Assembly: GCF_021800405.1 (NCBI RefSeq)
Contig: NZ_CP084550.1
Coordinates: forward strand, 992,001 to 1,056,000
Reading direction: 5' to 3'
DNA length: 64,000 nt
From: Arthrobacter sp. FW306-07-I
Lineage (GTDB): Bacteria > Actinomycetota > Actinomycetes > Actinomycetales > Micrococcaceae
Shown here: in pieces, positions 47,689 to 57,533 of the stretch
Position numbering within the stretch: the first letter of the stretch is position 1
Layout of the letters: each line of letters opens with the position of its first letter
Made by a program: the position numbers and the translations under genes
Notes under the pieces: generated by a model
What the model was told of the DNA's origin: nothing
Database searches by the model: none
What the model saw: only the letters and a program-made list of their open reading frames with translations

Positions 47689-48441
47689 TTAGGTGATGGT
47701 GTGGGGCCGGGGCGTCTTGGCGTCCCCTGCCCGCTGGTAGAACCATTCGATGTGCTCGCGCAGCAGGCGCGCGGCGAGTTCGCCGTCCCGGGACTGGACG
47801 GCATCGAAGATTCCGTGGTGTTGGGTGCGGAGGACTTCCAGGACATCCGGCCAGTCCTCCATGGCGTCCATGGAACCCTTGACATAGTCGACGATCGAAC
47901 CGCTGAGGGACTCCATGATGGTGGCCATCACCTCGTTGCCCGCGAGCGAGCTCAGCGCCACGTGGAACCGGGCATCCAGCTCGTGGAAGGCTGCCCGGTC
48001 CACCTCGGGGTGGTCCATGGCCTCCAGCAGCTGGGCCGCCTGTTCGCGCTCCGTGTCGCCGTCCTCACGCTCTGCACCTGCACGGGCAGTCCAGGTTTCC
48101 AGGAGGATGCGGGTCTGGACAATGTCCTCGACCGGCAGGCGGTTGCTGGCAACATGCAGCCGGAGCGCGGAGGAGAGCCCGGCGGACGGATCGGAAACGA
48201 CGATGGCACCGGAGGTGGGCCCGGACCCCACCGAGCTGCGGACCACCCCCATGGCGTCGAGGATCCGGATGGCCTCCCGCACTGATGCCCTGGAGATTCC
48301 GTAGTTTTCCGCCAGGGTCCGTTCGCCCGGGAGCCGGTCGCCGACCTTGATCTTGCCGGCGCGCAGGTCCGCTTCAATGTCTTTCAGCAGTGCGTCGTGG
48401 GTTCGAGGGCGGGGAGCTGCTCCGGCTGCGGGGGTTGTCAC
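47689..48441 (-). CDS. FadR/LldR-type GntR regulator of lactate genes
   Basis: A 250-residue GntR protein. The winged helix is RLPGERTLAENYGISRASVR, EAIRILDAMGVVRSSVGSGP. The FCD domain begins VEDIVQTRILLETWTARAG and has the ligand/metal residues in FHELDARFHVAL and RTQHHGIFDAV. It lies between lldP and dld in the leftward operon. FadR-type regulators bind TNGTNNNACNA; three TGGTCnGACCA sites stand in the lldP-lutA intergenic region. Lactate is the expected inducer (inference). Confidence 0.88.
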   Translation of the reverse strand: MTTPAAGAAPRPRTHDALLKDIEADLRAGKIKVGDRLPGERTLAENYGISRASVREAIRILDAMGVVRSSVGSGPTSGAIVVSDPSAGLSSALRLHVASNRLPVEDIVQTRILLETWTARAGAEREDGDTEREQAAQLLEAMDHPEVDRAAFHELDARFHVALSSLAGNEVMATIMESLSGSIVDYVKGSMDAMEDWPDVLEVLRTQHHGIFDAVQSRDGELAARLLREHIEWFYQRAGDAKTPRPHTIT

Positions 48442-48523
48442 GGGCGATCCTCTGGGTGGGGGAGTGCGGGCCCCGAGTGGACCCGCACTCCGGTTTTGCG
48501 CGGGAAGTGGCCGCGGGTACTGG

Positions 48524-50272
48524 CTAGGGGAGCATCCAGCCCAGGACTGGGGTGGACTGCAGGTAGACGATGGTGCACAGCACCAGAAGCAACCCCACGC
48601 TCCATCCGACTACCTTACGCAGAAGGACGGACTCCTGGCCGTCGAGGTTCACGGCGGTGGCGGCAATGGCGAGGTTCTGCGGGCTGATGAGTTTGCCCAC
48701 CACGCCACCGGCGGTGTTGCCGGCCACGAGCAGGGTCGGGTCGATGCCCGCATTCACGCCCGCGGTCTGCTGCAGCTTGGCAAACAGTGCGTTCGCGGAG
48801 GTGTCCGAACCGGTCACGGCCGTGCCCAGCCAGCCGAGCACGGGGGAGAGGAACGCGAAGAAGCTTCCGGTGCCGGCCAGCCACACGCCGATCGAGACCG
48901 TCTGGCCGGAGTTGTTCATGACGTAGGCAAGGGCAAGCACCGTGATGATGGTGAGGCCGGCCCATCGCATCTTGAAGATGGTCCGCCCGATTTCGGCCAC
49001 GGCGTTGCCTACCGTCATGGGGAAGCGGCCGCGGTCATCGAAGCGGGCGTAGACGACCGCCACAATCAGGCCGGTGATCAGCAGGAGCGTGCCGGGGCTG
49101 GACAGCCACTGGAAGACGTAGACGGTGGAGGACAGCGGCTTGCCGTCGGCGCTGACCAGGGCGTCGTGGAGGACCGGCCACGGGATCTTTACGTCGGTGG
49201 CGGCGAGGGCGGCAGGAAGGTCGACGCCGAGCTTCCACAGTTTGACGATACCGAACACCACAATGACCAGGAAGTAGGGAAACAGCGCGAGCCAGGTACG
49301 TGCCGGGGTGAGGCTTTCGCGCTCGGCCGCCTCCACGGTGGCCGCGCTGCCTGAACGGGCGCTTCGCGGGCCGCCGTTACCAGCCGTGGCACCGACGGCG
49401 GCCACGGACTCCGCGGCCACGCCCAGCCGGTCACGCGCTGCCGCCGTGCCGCGGGGCCTCCAGAACCGGAAGAACAGGACAGCCGCGCCCAGGCCGACCA
49501 ATGAGGCCATGATGTCGGTGAGTTCGTACGAGAAGAAGTTGGAGCAGAGGAACTGCGCTGCGGCAAAGGAAAATCCGACGACCAAAGCGGCAGGCCAGCA
49601 GTCCTTCAAGCCCTTGCGTCCGTCCAGGATGAAGAGCAGGATCAGCGGGACGAAAGTTGCCAGCAGCGGTGCCTGGCGGCCCACCATGGCGCCGATGTCC
49701 GTCGCGTGCAGCCCGGTAAGTCCGGCGGCGGTAGTGATCGGGATGGCCATTGCGCCGAAGGCGACCGGAGCGGTGTTGGCCACCAGCACGGCGGCGGCTG
49801 CCCGCAACGGAGGAAGGCCGAGGGCCAGCAGCATGGTGGCGGTAATGGCCACCGGCGCGCCGAACCCGGCAAGGGCTTCGAGCAGCCCGCCGAAGCAGAA
49901 GGCGATGAGGACACCCTGCAGGCGGACGTCGCCGCCGCCAATGACATCGAAGACCCGGCGGAGGTCCTCAAAGCGGCCGCTGAGCACCGTCACCTGGTAG
50001 AGCCAGACGGCCATGACCACAATCCACAGCACAGGGAAGGCGCCGAAAACGCCGCCCTGGGTTGCGGACAGGAGCGCCAGGCCGGCCGGCATCTTGAACG
50101 CCAGGATGCCCACCACCAGGGCCACCAGCAGGGCAAATCCGCCGGCCACGTGGGCTTTGGTCTTGGCGACGGCGAGCAGGAGAAAGAAGGTCAGCAGCGG
50201 CAGCAGGGCGACAATGGCCGACCAGGCAACGCTGTTCAGCACCGGGTCAGTGCTGGGGGTGAAGTGGTCCAC
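48524..50272 (-). CDS. lldP: L-lactate permease
   Basis: A 582-residue LctP-family permease with about 13 helices. Signatures are GGLLEALAGFGAPVAITATM, LVANTAPVAFGAMAIPITTA, and the C-terminal WLGTAVTGSDTSANALFAKL and LISPQNLAIAATAV. It imports L-lactate, D-lactate or glycolate with protons. I set the start at the GTG at 50272 because GGAGG stands six bases before it; the longer frame begins inside the operators. First gene of the leftward lldP-regulator-dld operon. Confidence 0.9.
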   Translation of the reverse strand: MDHFTPSTDPVLNSVAWSAIVALLPLLTFFLLLAVAKTKAHVAGGFALLVALVVGILAFKMPAGLALLSATQGGVFGAFPVLWIVVMAVWLYQVTVLSGRFEDLRRVFDVIGGGDVRLQGVLIAFCFGGLLEALAGFGAPVAITATMLLALGLPPLRAAAAVLVANTAPVAFGAMAIPITTAAGLTGLHATDIGAMVGRQAPLLATFVPLILLFILDGRKGLKDCWPAALVVGFSFAAAQFLCSNFFSYELTDIMASLVGLGAAVLFFRFWRPRGTAAARDRLGVAAESVAAVGATAGNGGPRSARSGSAATVEAAERESLTPARTWLALFPYFLVIVVFGIVKLWKLGVDLPAALAATDVKIPWPVLHDALVSADGKPLSSTVYVFQWLSSPGTLLLITGLIVAVVYARFDDRGRFPMTVGNAVAEIGRTIFKMRWAGLTIITVLALAYVMNNSGQTVSIGVWLAGTGSFFAFLSPVLGWLGTAVTGSDTSANALFAKLQQTAGVNAGIDPTLLVAGNTAGGVVGKLISPQNLAIAATAVNLDGQESVLLRKVVGWSVGLLLVLCTIVYLQSTPVLGWMLP

Positions 50273-50309
50273 AGAGTTCCTCCACGTTGAGGGGTGTTGG
50301 GGTCGTGTT

Positions 50310-50334
50310 TGGTCAGACCACAATGGTCCGACCA
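50310..50334. promoter_or_regulatory. Two FadR/LldR-type operators upstream of lldP
   Basis: TGGTCAGACCA (50310-50320) and TGGTCCGACCA (50324-50334), centres 14 bp apart. On the minus strand they lie just downstream of a TACACT -10 element (50344-50339) with a TGnG extension. Repressor binding would block lldP initiation. Confidence 0.72.
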
Positions 50335-50423
50335 CGGAAGTGTAGCCCACAATTCCCAGTTGGTGTGAGCCGCTTCACCACCGGGTCCGGGGTTGAAAGT
50401 GGCTGGTATCACGTGTTCTACTG

Positions 50424-50434
50424 TGGTCAGACCA
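50424..50434. promoter_or_regulatory. FadR/LldR-type operator upstream of lutA
   Basis: TGGTCAGACCA, identical to the first lldP operator, 35 bp before the lutA ATG and just downstream of the promoter-like TTGAAA (50393) and TCTAC region. Shared sites on both sides indicate joint control of import and oxidation. Confidence 0.72.
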
Positions 50435-50468
50435 TACGAACATCCCTACCCCTTCCCGGAAGGCCGCC

Positions 50469-51272
50469 ATGAGAATTGCCTTGTTCGCCACCTGCATTGT
50501 GGATGCGATGTATCCGGCCACGGCGAAGGCCACCGTCAAGATTTTGGAGCGCCTGGGACACGACGTGGTGTTCCCTGAGGGCCAGGCCTGCTGCGGCCAG
50601 ATGCATGTCAACAGCGGCTACCTCAAAGAAGCCGTCCCCGTGGTGGCCAACCACGTCGCCGCCTTTGACACCGCGGACTACGACGTCGCCGTCGCCCCGT
50701 CCGGTTCCTGCGTTGCCTCGGTCAAGCACCAGCACCCCATGGTGGCCCGCTCCTGCGGTGACGCCGCGCTCGAAGCCCGCGCCACCGCCGTCGGCGCCAA
50801 AACCTACGAACTGTCCGAACTGCTGGTGGACGTGCTGGGCGTGACCGACGCCGGCGCCCAGCTGGGCTCCTACTTCCCGCACCGGGTCACCTACCATCCC
50901 AGCTGCCACGGCATGCGCCTGCTGCGGCTCGGGGACAGGCAGTCCCGCCTGCTGCGGACCGTGCAGGGGATCGACCTTGCCGACCTGCCCGAGGCGGACC
51001 AGTGCTGCGGCTTCGGCGGCACGTTCTCCATGAAAAACGCCGATGTTTCCTCGGCCATGCTCCAGGACAAGGCGGCCAACGTCGAAGCCACCGGCGCCGA
51101 ACTCTGCACCGGCGGGGACGCCTCCTGCCTGATGCACATCGGCGGCGGACTCTCCCGGCAGGGCAGCTCCACCACCACCCTCCACCTGGCGGAAATCCTC
51201 GCAAGCACCATGGAAGAACCGGCGTCCGTGACCGGCGAAGTCCGCGTCTCTACCGGAAAGGCCCTCCGATGA
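50469..51272 (+). CDS. lutA: L-lactate utilization protein A (Fe-S oxidoreductase)
   Basis: A 267-residue protein with two CCG domains: GQACCGQMHVNSGYLKEAVP (Cys41-Cys42-Gly43), YHPSCHGMRLLRLGDRQ, then DQCCGFGGTFSMKNADVSSA. LutA, LutB and LutC form the Fe-S L-lactate dehydrogenase complex first described in Bacillus. Its stop overlaps the lutB start (ATGA at 51269). Confidence 0.93.
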   Translation: MRIALFATCIVDAMYPATAKATVKILERLGHDVVFPEGQACCGQMHVNSGYLKEAVPVVANHVAAFDTADYDVAVAPSGSCVASVKHQHPMVARSCGDAALEARATAVGAKTYELSELLVDVLGVTDAGAQLGSYFPHRVTYHPSCHGMRLLRLGDRQSRLLRTVQGIDLADLPEADQCCGFGGTFSMKNADVSSAMLQDKAANVEATGAELCTGGDASCLMHIGGGLSRQGSSTTTLHLAEILASTMEEPASVTGEVRVSTGKALR

Positions 51273-52777
51273 CCACCTTTTTGGGAATGCCCGCGCTTCC
51301 GGCCTTCGGCTCCGGCAACCTGTTCGCCGGCGAATCCTTTCCCAAGGCGGCGCACCGCGAACTGGGCAACGCCCAGCTGCGGGCCAACCTTGGCCATGCC
51401 ACGCACACCATCCGCGACAAGCGCCAGGCCGTGGTCTCCGAACTGCCCGACTGGGAGCAGCTGCGCGATGCCGGCTCCGCCATCAAGGAGTCGGTAATGG
51501 CCAGGCTGCCCGAGCTGCTGGAGGAGTTCGAGAAAAACTTCACCGCCCGCGGCGGCGTGATCCACTGGGCCCGCGACGCCAGGGAGGCCAACGAAATCGT
51601 GGCCGGACTGGTCCGGGCGACCGGTGAAACCGAAGTGGTCAAGGTCAAGTCCATGGCCACGCAGGAAATCGGGCTCAACGAGTACCTCGAGGAGCAGGGA
51701 ATCGAGGCCTTCGAAACGGACCTCGCCGAGCTCATCGTCCAGCTGGACCACGACAAGCCCAGCCACATCCTGGTGCCGGCCATCCACAAGAACCGCACCG
51801 AAATCCGGGACATCTTCCTCCGCGAGATGCCCGGAGCCGATCCGGCACTCACCAACGATCCGCCCGTCCTGGCCATGGCCGCCCGCGAGCACCTGCGCCG
51901 CAAGTTCCTCACCGCCAAGGTGGCTGTGTCCGGGGCCAACTTCGCCCTCGCAGATTCCGGCACCCTGGCCGTCGTCGAATCCGAAGGCAACGGCCGCATG
52001 TGCCTCACCCTGCCGGAAACGCTGATCACGGTGATGGGCATCGAGAAGCTGCTGCCCACCTGGCAGGACCTGGAAGTGTTCATGCAGCTGCTCCCGCGGT
52101 CCTCCACCGGGGAGCGGATGAACCCGTACACCTCACTGTGGACCGGCGTCACGGAGGGTGACGGGCCGCAGAATGTGCACCTGGTGCTCCTGGACAACGG
52201 CCGCAGCGCTGCGCTCGCGGATGAAATGGGCCGCTCGGCGCTGCACTGCATCCGCTGCAGCGCCTGCATGAACGTCTGCCCCGTATACGAGCGGACGGGC
52301 GGGCACGCCTACGGCTCCACCTACCCCGGCCCCATCGGTGCCATCCTTTCCCCGCTGCTGACCGGCATCCAGGCGGAGGAAAACAGCTCCCTGCCCTACG
52401 CCTCCTCCCTGTGCGGTGCCTGCTACGACGCCTGCCCCGTGAAGATCAACATCCCCGACATCCTGGTGCACCTGCGCAGCGTGGACGTGGACAGCAAGCG
52501 CGGGACGAAGAAGGTCCCCAGCCAGATGGACGTGGGCATGAAGGCGGCCTCCTGGGCACTGTCTTCCGGCAAGCACCTCGGCCTGGTGGAGAAAGGACTG
52601 CCGCTGGGCCGGCTCGCCGCCGGACGCGACAAGAAGATCAAGAAACTGCCCGGCATCGCCGGCGGCTGGACCCAGAGCCGCGACATCCCGGCGCCCCCGG
52701 CCCAGTCCTTCCGGGACTGGTGGGCCAAGGAGCATAAGTCGCCCGCGCCGTCACGAGACGAAAAGGAAACCCAGTAA
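51269..52777 (+). CDS. lutB: L-lactate utilization protein B (ferredoxin-type)
   Basis: A 502-residue protein. An N-terminal LUD domain (KVKSMATQEIGLNEYLEEQG, HILVPAIHKNRTEIRDIF) is followed by two 4Fe-4S motifs (CIRCSACMNVCPVYERTGG and CGACYDACPVKINIPD). A C-terminal segment holds the LutB tail. It passes electrons from lactate in the LutABC complex. The ATG at 51269 overlaps the lutA stop; the lutC ATG overlaps its own stop (TAATG). Confidence 0.93.
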   Translation: MTTFLGMPALPAFGSGNLFAGESFPKAAHRELGNAQLRANLGHATHTIRDKRQAVVSELPDWEQLRDAGSAIKESVMARLPELLEEFEKNFTARGGVIHWARDAREANEIVAGLVRATGETEVVKVKSMATQEIGLNEYLEEQGIEAFETDLAELIVQLDHDKPSHILVPAIHKNRTEIRDIFLREMPGADPALTNDPPVLAMAAREHLRRKFLTAKVAVSGANFALADSGTLAVVESEGNGRMCLTLPETLITVMGIEKLLPTWQDLEVFMQLLPRSSTGERMNPYTSLWTGVTEGDGPQNVHLVLLDNGRSAALADEMGRSALHCIRCSACMNVCPVYERTGGHAYGSTYPGPIGAILSPLLTGIQAEENSSLPYASSLCGACYDACPVKINIPDILVHLRSVDVDSKRGTKKVPSQMDVGMKAASWALSSGKHLGLVEKGLPLGRLAAGRDKKIKKLPGIAGGWTQSRDIPAPPAQSFRDWWAKEHKSPAPSRDEKETQ

Positions 52778-53415
52778 TGAGTGCACGCGAAGACATCCTC
52801 TCGCGGATCCGCTCCGCGCTGCAGGACAGCCCCGAGGCGCCGCAGATCCCCCGGGAGTACCGGGCCGCATCAGGCATGGACGCCGACGGCCTCGTTGACC
52901 TCCTGGTGGACCGGCTGGTGGACTACAAGGCGCAGGTGGCCGTGGTGCCCGCCGCCGAGGTGCCGGCCACGATTGCCTCGCTCCTTGAGGGGGCGCGCAG
53001 CTACGTCGTCCCGGAAGGGCTCGACGGCGGCTGGCTGGCAGCGATGGACGACGCCGGCACCGGCGGGTCCCGCCGTCGCGTCGACTCCCCGGCGGAACCG
53101 CTCAGCGTGGCCGACCTGGACGGCACCGACGCCGTGGTGACCGGCAGCGCGGTGGCCGTGGCCGAGACGGGAACCATCATCCTGGACGGCAGCGCCAACC
53201 AGGGGCGCCGCGCCATCAGCCTGGTCCCCGACCACCACATCTGCGTGGTCAAGGCCGCGGATATTGCCGGCATCCTGCCCGAGGCGCTGGGCCGGATCGA
53301 CGGGACCCGGCCCATCACCATGATCAGCGGCCCGAGTGCCACCAGCGACATCGAGCTGCAACGCGTGGAGGGGGTCCACGGCCCCCGCAGGCTGGATGTC
53401 ATCATTGCCCGCTAG
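52777..53415 (+). CDS. lutC: L-lactate utilization protein C
   Basis: A 212-residue LUD-domain protein (DUF162): REDILSRIRSALQ at the start, then ADLDGTDAVVTGSAVAVAET, GTIILDGSANQGRRAISLVP, DHHICVVKAADI and ITMISGPSATSDIELQRVEG. Third subunit of the L-lactate dehydrogenase complex. Its start overlaps lutB by one base. The ppsR gene follows 9 bp later, so the operon probably continues. Confidence 0.93.
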   Translation: MSAREDILSRIRSALQDSPEAPQIPREYRAASGMDADGLVDLLVDRLVDYKAQVAVVPAAEVPATIASLLEGARSYVVPEGLDGGWLAAMDDAGTGGSRRRVDSPAEPLSVADLDGTDAVVTGSAVAVAETGTIILDGSANQGRRAISLVPDHHICVVKAADIAGILPEALGRIDGTRPITMISGPSATSDIELQRVEGVHGPRRLDVIIAR

Positions 53416-53424
53416 AGTTTTTCC

Positions 53425-54258
53425 ATGACCACTGCTGCTCTGAACACTTCTGCCCTGCGGCCTGTCTACTTCCTCTCGGACAGTACCGGCATCACCGCGG
53501 AAACGCTGGGCAATACGCTGCTCACCCAGTTCCCGGTGGACAACTTTGACCGCGTGACCATCCCCTTCATTACCACCGAGGAGCAGGCGCGGTCCGTGGT
53601 GCGGACCATCGACGCCTTGGCCGCCACCGGGCCGCGACCGCTGGTTTTTTCCACCGCGGTGAGCAGCGAAATCCGGCAGATCCTGGCCGGATGCAAGGGC
53701 GCCATGGTGGACCTGATCGGCACCCACGTGGGAGTCCTGGAGGAGGCGCTCGGACACCCGGCCAGCGGCGAACCCGGCAGGGCGCACGGGCTGGGGAACG
53801 CCGCGCGCTACCAGTCCCGGATGGCGGCCGTGGAGTATGCCATGGAGCACGATGACGGCCAGAGCCTGCGTGCGCTGGAGAAGGCCCAGGTGATCCTGGT
53901 GGCCCCGTCCCGGTGCGGCAAGACGCCCACCACCATGTACCTGGCGCTGCAGCACGGGATCTTCGCGGCAAACTTTCCGCTGGTGGACGAGGACTTCCAG
54001 CGGGACGGGCTGCCCAAACCGCTGCGGCCTTTCGTGTCGAAGTGTTTTGGCCTGTCCTCCAACCCGCTGCGCCTGAGCCAGATCCGCACGGAACGCCGGC
54101 CCAGCTCGCCGTATGCGTCCCTGCGGCAGTGCGGGTTTGAGCTGCGCAGCGCCGAACAGCTGTATGTCTCGCACCGAATCCCGTACCTGAACTCGGCCAC
54201 CGTCTCCGTGGAGGAGATGGCGGCCACCATCCTGCAGCGGATGAACCTGAAGCATTAG
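53425..54258 (+). CDS. ppsR: PEP synthase regulatory protein (kinase/pyrophosphorylase, DUF299)
   Basis: A 277-residue bifunctional ADP-dependent kinase and Pi-dependent pyrophosphorylase: VYFLSDSTGITAETLGNTLL, VDLIGTHVGVLEEAL, the P-loop-like VAPSRCGKTPTTMYLA, and SRMAAVEYAMEHDDG. PpsR inactivates and reactivates PEP synthase by phosphorylating a Thr next to the catalytic His. It stands between lutABC and ppsA, so lactate oxidation is tied to control of gluconeogenesis. Confidence 0.92.
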   Translation: MTTAALNTSALRPVYFLSDSTGITAETLGNTLLTQFPVDNFDRVTIPFITTEEQARSVVRTIDALAATGPRPLVFSTAVSSEIRQILAGCKGAMVDLIGTHVGVLEEALGHPASGEPGRAHGLGNAARYQSRMAAVEYAMEHDDGQSLRALEKAQVILVAPSRCGKTPTTMYLALQHGIFAANFPLVDEDFQRDGLPKPLRPFVSKCFGLSSNPLRLSQIRTERRPSSPYASLRQCGFELRSAEQLYVSHRIPYLNSATVSVEEMAATILQRMNLKH

Positions 54259-54285
54259 CCCCCGATTTCACAAAAGTGGCGTAGC

Positions 54286-54298
54286 CCACATGATGTGG
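54286..54298. promoter_or_regulatory. 13-bp palindrome in the ppsR-ppsA gap
   Basis: CCACATGATGTGG is a perfect palindrome about 105 bp before the ppsA ATG. It may be an operator for separate control of ppsA. No regulator assigned. Confidence 0.3.
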
Positions 54299-54404
54299 AA
54301 ACTCCGCTGCAGACCTGAAACTGTTAGCAGGGTTTTCCTTCCGGCCGGCACTACCGTGAACGGCCGGCCACGCCTACGCCACCCTCTGCAAAGGAGCAGT
54401 AAAC

Positions 54405-56834
54405 ATGACGACAGACGTTCTGTGGTTCTCTGAACTCGGACTCAAGGACCTGGACAAGGTGGGCGGCAAGAACGCCTCCCTGGGCGAGATGGTCCAGAAC
54501 CTGACCTCCGCCGGCGTCCAGGTCCCGGACGGCTTCGCCACCACGGCCGACGCCTACCGCCGGTTCCTGTCCGATTCCGGGCTGGACCAGAAGATCGCCG
54601 ACCGGCTGGTGGGGCTGGACACCGATGATGTGACCGCCCTCGCCGCAGCCGGCCAGGAGATCCGGACCCTGGTCCGCGAGACGCCCTTCCTGCCGGACTT
54701 CGAGGCGCAGGTCCGCGAGGCGTACCAGCAGCTGGTGGACAAGCACGCAGGCTCCGAGGACCTGTCCTGGGCGGTCCGCTCAAGCGCCACCGCGGAAGAC
54801 CTTCCCGATGCCTCCTTCGCCGGGCAGCAGGAGACCTTCCTGAATGTGCGCGGCATCGAGAACATCCTGCAGGCCATCAAGGACGTCTTCGCCTCGCTCT
54901 ACAACGACCGCGCCATCGCCTACCGCGTGCACCACAAGTTTGAACATGCCGAGGTGGCACTCTCGGCGGGCATCCAGCGCATGGTGCGCTCCGACGTCGG
55001 CGCCTCCGGCGTCATGTTCACCATGGACACCGAATCCGGCTTCCAGGACGCCGTCTTCGTCACCTCCTCCTACGGCCTGGGCGAGGCCGTGGTGCAGGGC
55101 GCCGTGAACCCGGACGAGTTCTACGTCTACAAGCCTGCCCTGGCGGCTGGCCGGCCCGCGATCCTTAAGCGTGGCCTGGGCGAGAAGGCCCTGCAGATGA
55201 CGTACACCAGCAGCAGCGAGATCGGCCGCACCATCGACTTCGTTCCGGTGGAGGAGTCCCAGCGCGCCCGCTTCAGCCTCACGGACGACGACGTAGAGCA
55301 GCTTGCCCGCCACGCCGTCGCCATTGAGAAGCATTACGGCCGCCCGATGGACATTGAATGGGGCAAGGACGGGATCGACGGCGGCCTGTACATCCTGCAG
55401 GCCCGTCCGGAGACCGTGCAGTCACGCCGGGCCCCCGGCAGCATGAGCCGGTTCCGCCTGAACGAGAGCGGCCCCGTGCTGGTGGAAGGCCGTGCCATCG
55501 GCCAGCGCATCGGCGCCGGCAAGGTCCGGATCCTCACCGCCATCGACCAGATGGCCTCCTTCCAGACCGGCGACGTGCTGGTGGCGGACATGACCGACCC
55601 CGACTGGGAACCGATCATGAAGCGCGCCTCCGCCATCGTCACCAACCGGGGCGGACGCACCTGCCATGCAGCCATCATCGCCCGGGAACTGGGGATTCCC
55701 GCCGTCGTCGGAACCGGCAACGCCACCGATACCCTGTCCGACGGCCAGGAGGTCACGGTGTCCTGCGCCGATGGCGAGACGGGCGTCATCTACCAGGGCC
55801 TGCTGGACTTCAGCGTGGAGGAAACCGGCATTACCAACCTGCCCGAAGCTCCCGTGAAGGTCATGATGAACGTGGGCACGCCGGAGCAGGCGTTCACCTT
55901 CGCGCAGCTGCCCAACCACGGCGTGGGCCTGGCCCGGCTGGAGTTCATCATCAACCGGCAGATCGGCATCCACCCCAAGGCCCTGCTGAACCTGGACAGC
56001 CAGCCCGAGGACGTAGCCGCCGAAATCCGGCAGCGGATCAGCGCCTACGCCAGCCCCCGCGAGTACTACATCAAGCGGCTGGCCGAGGGCGTGGCCACCA
56101 TCGCCGCGGCCTTCGCGCCGGAACCGGTGATTGTGCGCATGTCCGACTTCAAGTCCAACGAGTACGCCAACCTGATCGGCGGCCCCGCCTACGAGCCGCA
56201 CGAGGAAAACCCGATGATCGGGTTCCGTGGCGCGTCCCGCTACCTGGAGCCGTCCTTCCGGGACTGCTTCGACCTTGAGTGCGAGGCGCTGTCCTTCGTC
56301 CGCAACGAGATGGGCCTGACCAACGTCAAGCTGATGATCCCGTTCGTGCGGACCCTGGACGAGGCGCAGGGCGTCATCGAACTGCTGGCCGAGAACGGGC
56401 TGCGCCGCGGCGAGAACGGCCTCGAGGTGATCATGATGTGCGAGCTGCCGTCCAACGCGCTGCTCGCCGACGAGTTCCTGGAGTACTTCGACGGCTTCTC
56501 CATCGGCTCGAACGACATGACCCAGCTGACCCTGGGCCTGGACCGGGACTCGGCGATCGTGGCCAACAGCTTCGACGAGCGGGACGCGGCCGTGAAGAAG
56601 CTGCTCAGCATGGCCATCAAGGCCTGCCGGGCGAGGGAAAAGTACGTGGGCATCTGCGGCCAGGGCCCCAGCGACCACCCCGACTTCGCCGAATGGCTGG
56701 TCAAGGAAGGCGTCAACTCCGTCTCCCTGAACCCGGACACTGTGGTGGACACCTGGATCCGGCTCGCCGGCGCGTCTGATGCTCCCGAAGCTGCCTCCAA
56801 CGGCGCGGCGGTTGCCGCCGCCGGTGCAGCCTGA
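54405..56834 (+). CDS. ppsA: Phosphoenolpyruvate synthase
   Basis: An 809-residue enzyme with the three PPDK-family domains. The N-terminal ATP-binding domain has [15 protein letters not shown] and [20 protein letters not shown]. The swivelling phospho-His domain has [20 protein letters not shown] with His421. The C-terminal PEP-binding TIM barrel has [34 protein letters not shown] and [18 protein letters not shown]. It makes PEP, AMP and phosphate from pyruvate and ATP. It lets the cell grow on lactate, in line with the upstream lutABC and ppsR. GGAG precedes the ATG. Confidence 0.95.
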   Translation: MTTDVLWFSELGLKDLDKVGGKNASLGEMVQNLTSAGVQVPDGFATTADAYRRFLSDSGLDQKIADRLVGLDTDDVTALAAAGQEIRTLVRETPFLPDFEAQVREAYQQLVDKHAGSEDLSWAVRSSATAEDLPDASFAGQQETFLNVRGIENILQAIKDVFASLYNDRAIAYRVHHKFEHAEVALSAGIQRMVRSDVGASGVMFTMDTESGFQDAVFVTSSYGLGEAVVQGAVNPDEFYVYKPALAAGRPAILKRGLGEKALQMTYTSSSEIGRTIDFVPVEESQRARFSLTDDDVEQLARHAVAIEKHYGRPMDIEWGKDGIDGGLYILQARPETVQSRRAPGSMSRFRLNESGPVLVEGRAIGQRIGAGKVRILTAIDQMASFQTGDVLVADMTDPDWEPIMKRASAIVTNRGGRTCHAAIIARELGIPAVVGTGNATDTLSDGQEVTVSCADGETGVIYQGLLDFSVEETGITNLPEAPVKVMMNVGTPEQAFTFAQLPNHGVGLARLEFIINRQIGIHPKALLNLDSQPEDVAAEIRQRISAYASPREYYIKRLAEGVATIAAAFAPEPVIVRMSDFKSNEYANLIGGPAYEPHEENPMIGFRGASRYLEPSFRDCFDLECEALSFVRNEMGLTNVKLMIPFVRTLDEAQGVIELLAENGLRRGENGLEVIMMCELPSNALLADEFLEYFDGFSIGSNDMTQLTLGLDRDSAIVANSFDERDAAVKKLLSMAIKACRAREKYVGICGQGPSDHPDFAEWLVKEGVNSVSLNPDTVVDTWIRLAGASDAPEAASNGAAVAAAGAA

Positions 56835-56860
56835 CCTACAACCAGTAGCCCGCAGCTGCC

Positions 56861-56906
56861 AAGGGCGGTCCCGCCATAGCCGAAAGGCCGTGACGGGGCC
56901 GCCCTT
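56861..56906. terminator. Hairpin terminator between ppsA and the convergent SnoaL gene
   Basis: A 13-bp stem between AAGGGCGGTCCCG (56861-56873) and CGGGGCCGCCCTT (56894-56906), with a 20-base loop. It starts 27 bases after the ppsA stop and lies between convergent genes, so it may serve both strands. Confidence 0.75.
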
Positions 56907-56918
56907 ACTGCTTGGTCC

Positions 56919-57353
56919 TCACTGGTTGGATAGTTCAGGGAGCAGCCCCAGCTGTCCCAGGAGTTCCATCTGGTCAAAGTAGGCGTGGTGCGCGGTGATC
57001 AGGCCTGCCTGCACTCTGGCAATGTCGCAGCTTCGCACCCGGACCTGCTTCCCGGTCGCGGGCAGGGTCCCGCCGGTGGGCAGGCCCAGCGACCTGGAGT
57101 TCGTGCCCGCCACGAAACCCTCGACGATGGCCACGTCCACGGCCTCATGCCTTGCCGACTGCTCGTACCTGACATCCGGCATCGCCTCCCAGAAGTGGTG
57201 GAAGTACTCCGCGATCGCCTCCCTGCCGCTGATTTCGCCTTGGTCCGGAGTCCGGAGCACGGCGTCAGCGGCGAAGCAATCCGCCAGTTCCTCAATGTCT
57301 TTTGCCGCCATGGCAGCCATTAACCGGTCCATGGCATCGCTTGCCTGTCCCAT
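56919..57353 (-). CDS. SnoaL-like (NTF2-fold) polyketide cyclase family protein
   Basis: A 144-residue protein: MAAKDIEELADCFAADAVLR, GREAIAEYFHHFWEAMPDVR and VRSCDIARVQAGLITAHHAY are the SnoaL-like NTF2-fold motifs. Members bind or isomerise small hydrophobic molecules; substrate unknown. GGAGG lies five bases before the ATG at 57353, which rules out the much longer frame upstream. Divergent from the LuxR-type gene. Confidence 0.85.
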   Translation of the reverse strand: MGQASDAMDRLMAAMAAKDIEELADCFAADAVLRTPDQGEISGREAIAEYFHHFWEAMPDVRYEQSARHEAVDVAIVEGFVAGTNSRSLGLPTGGTLPATGKQVRVRSCDIARVQAGLITAHHAYFDQMELLGQLGLLPELSNQ

Positions 57354-57533
57354 TTCAGCCTCCTTTGGTCCTTGGGATGAGCCCCGAAACGTCGCGTCCC
57401 GCGCGGCGTCCGTGAAGGAAAAGTACGACGGCGGCACGCACCACGGCGACCCCCTCGATGGGGGTTTCGGGGTGCTGCGGGAACCCCCAAAATAGGGGAT
57501 TGCTGCAATGGCGGCCGGGACGATACTGGAGGT

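Noticed and set aside
57449..57499. ACCCCC-N5-GGGGGT and CCCC-N6-GGGG elements before the LuxR gene; AAATAGGGGA also on the other strand at 19342-19351
   Set aside because: G/C-run symmetry is easily found by chance in this base composition and the second occurrence has no related gene context.
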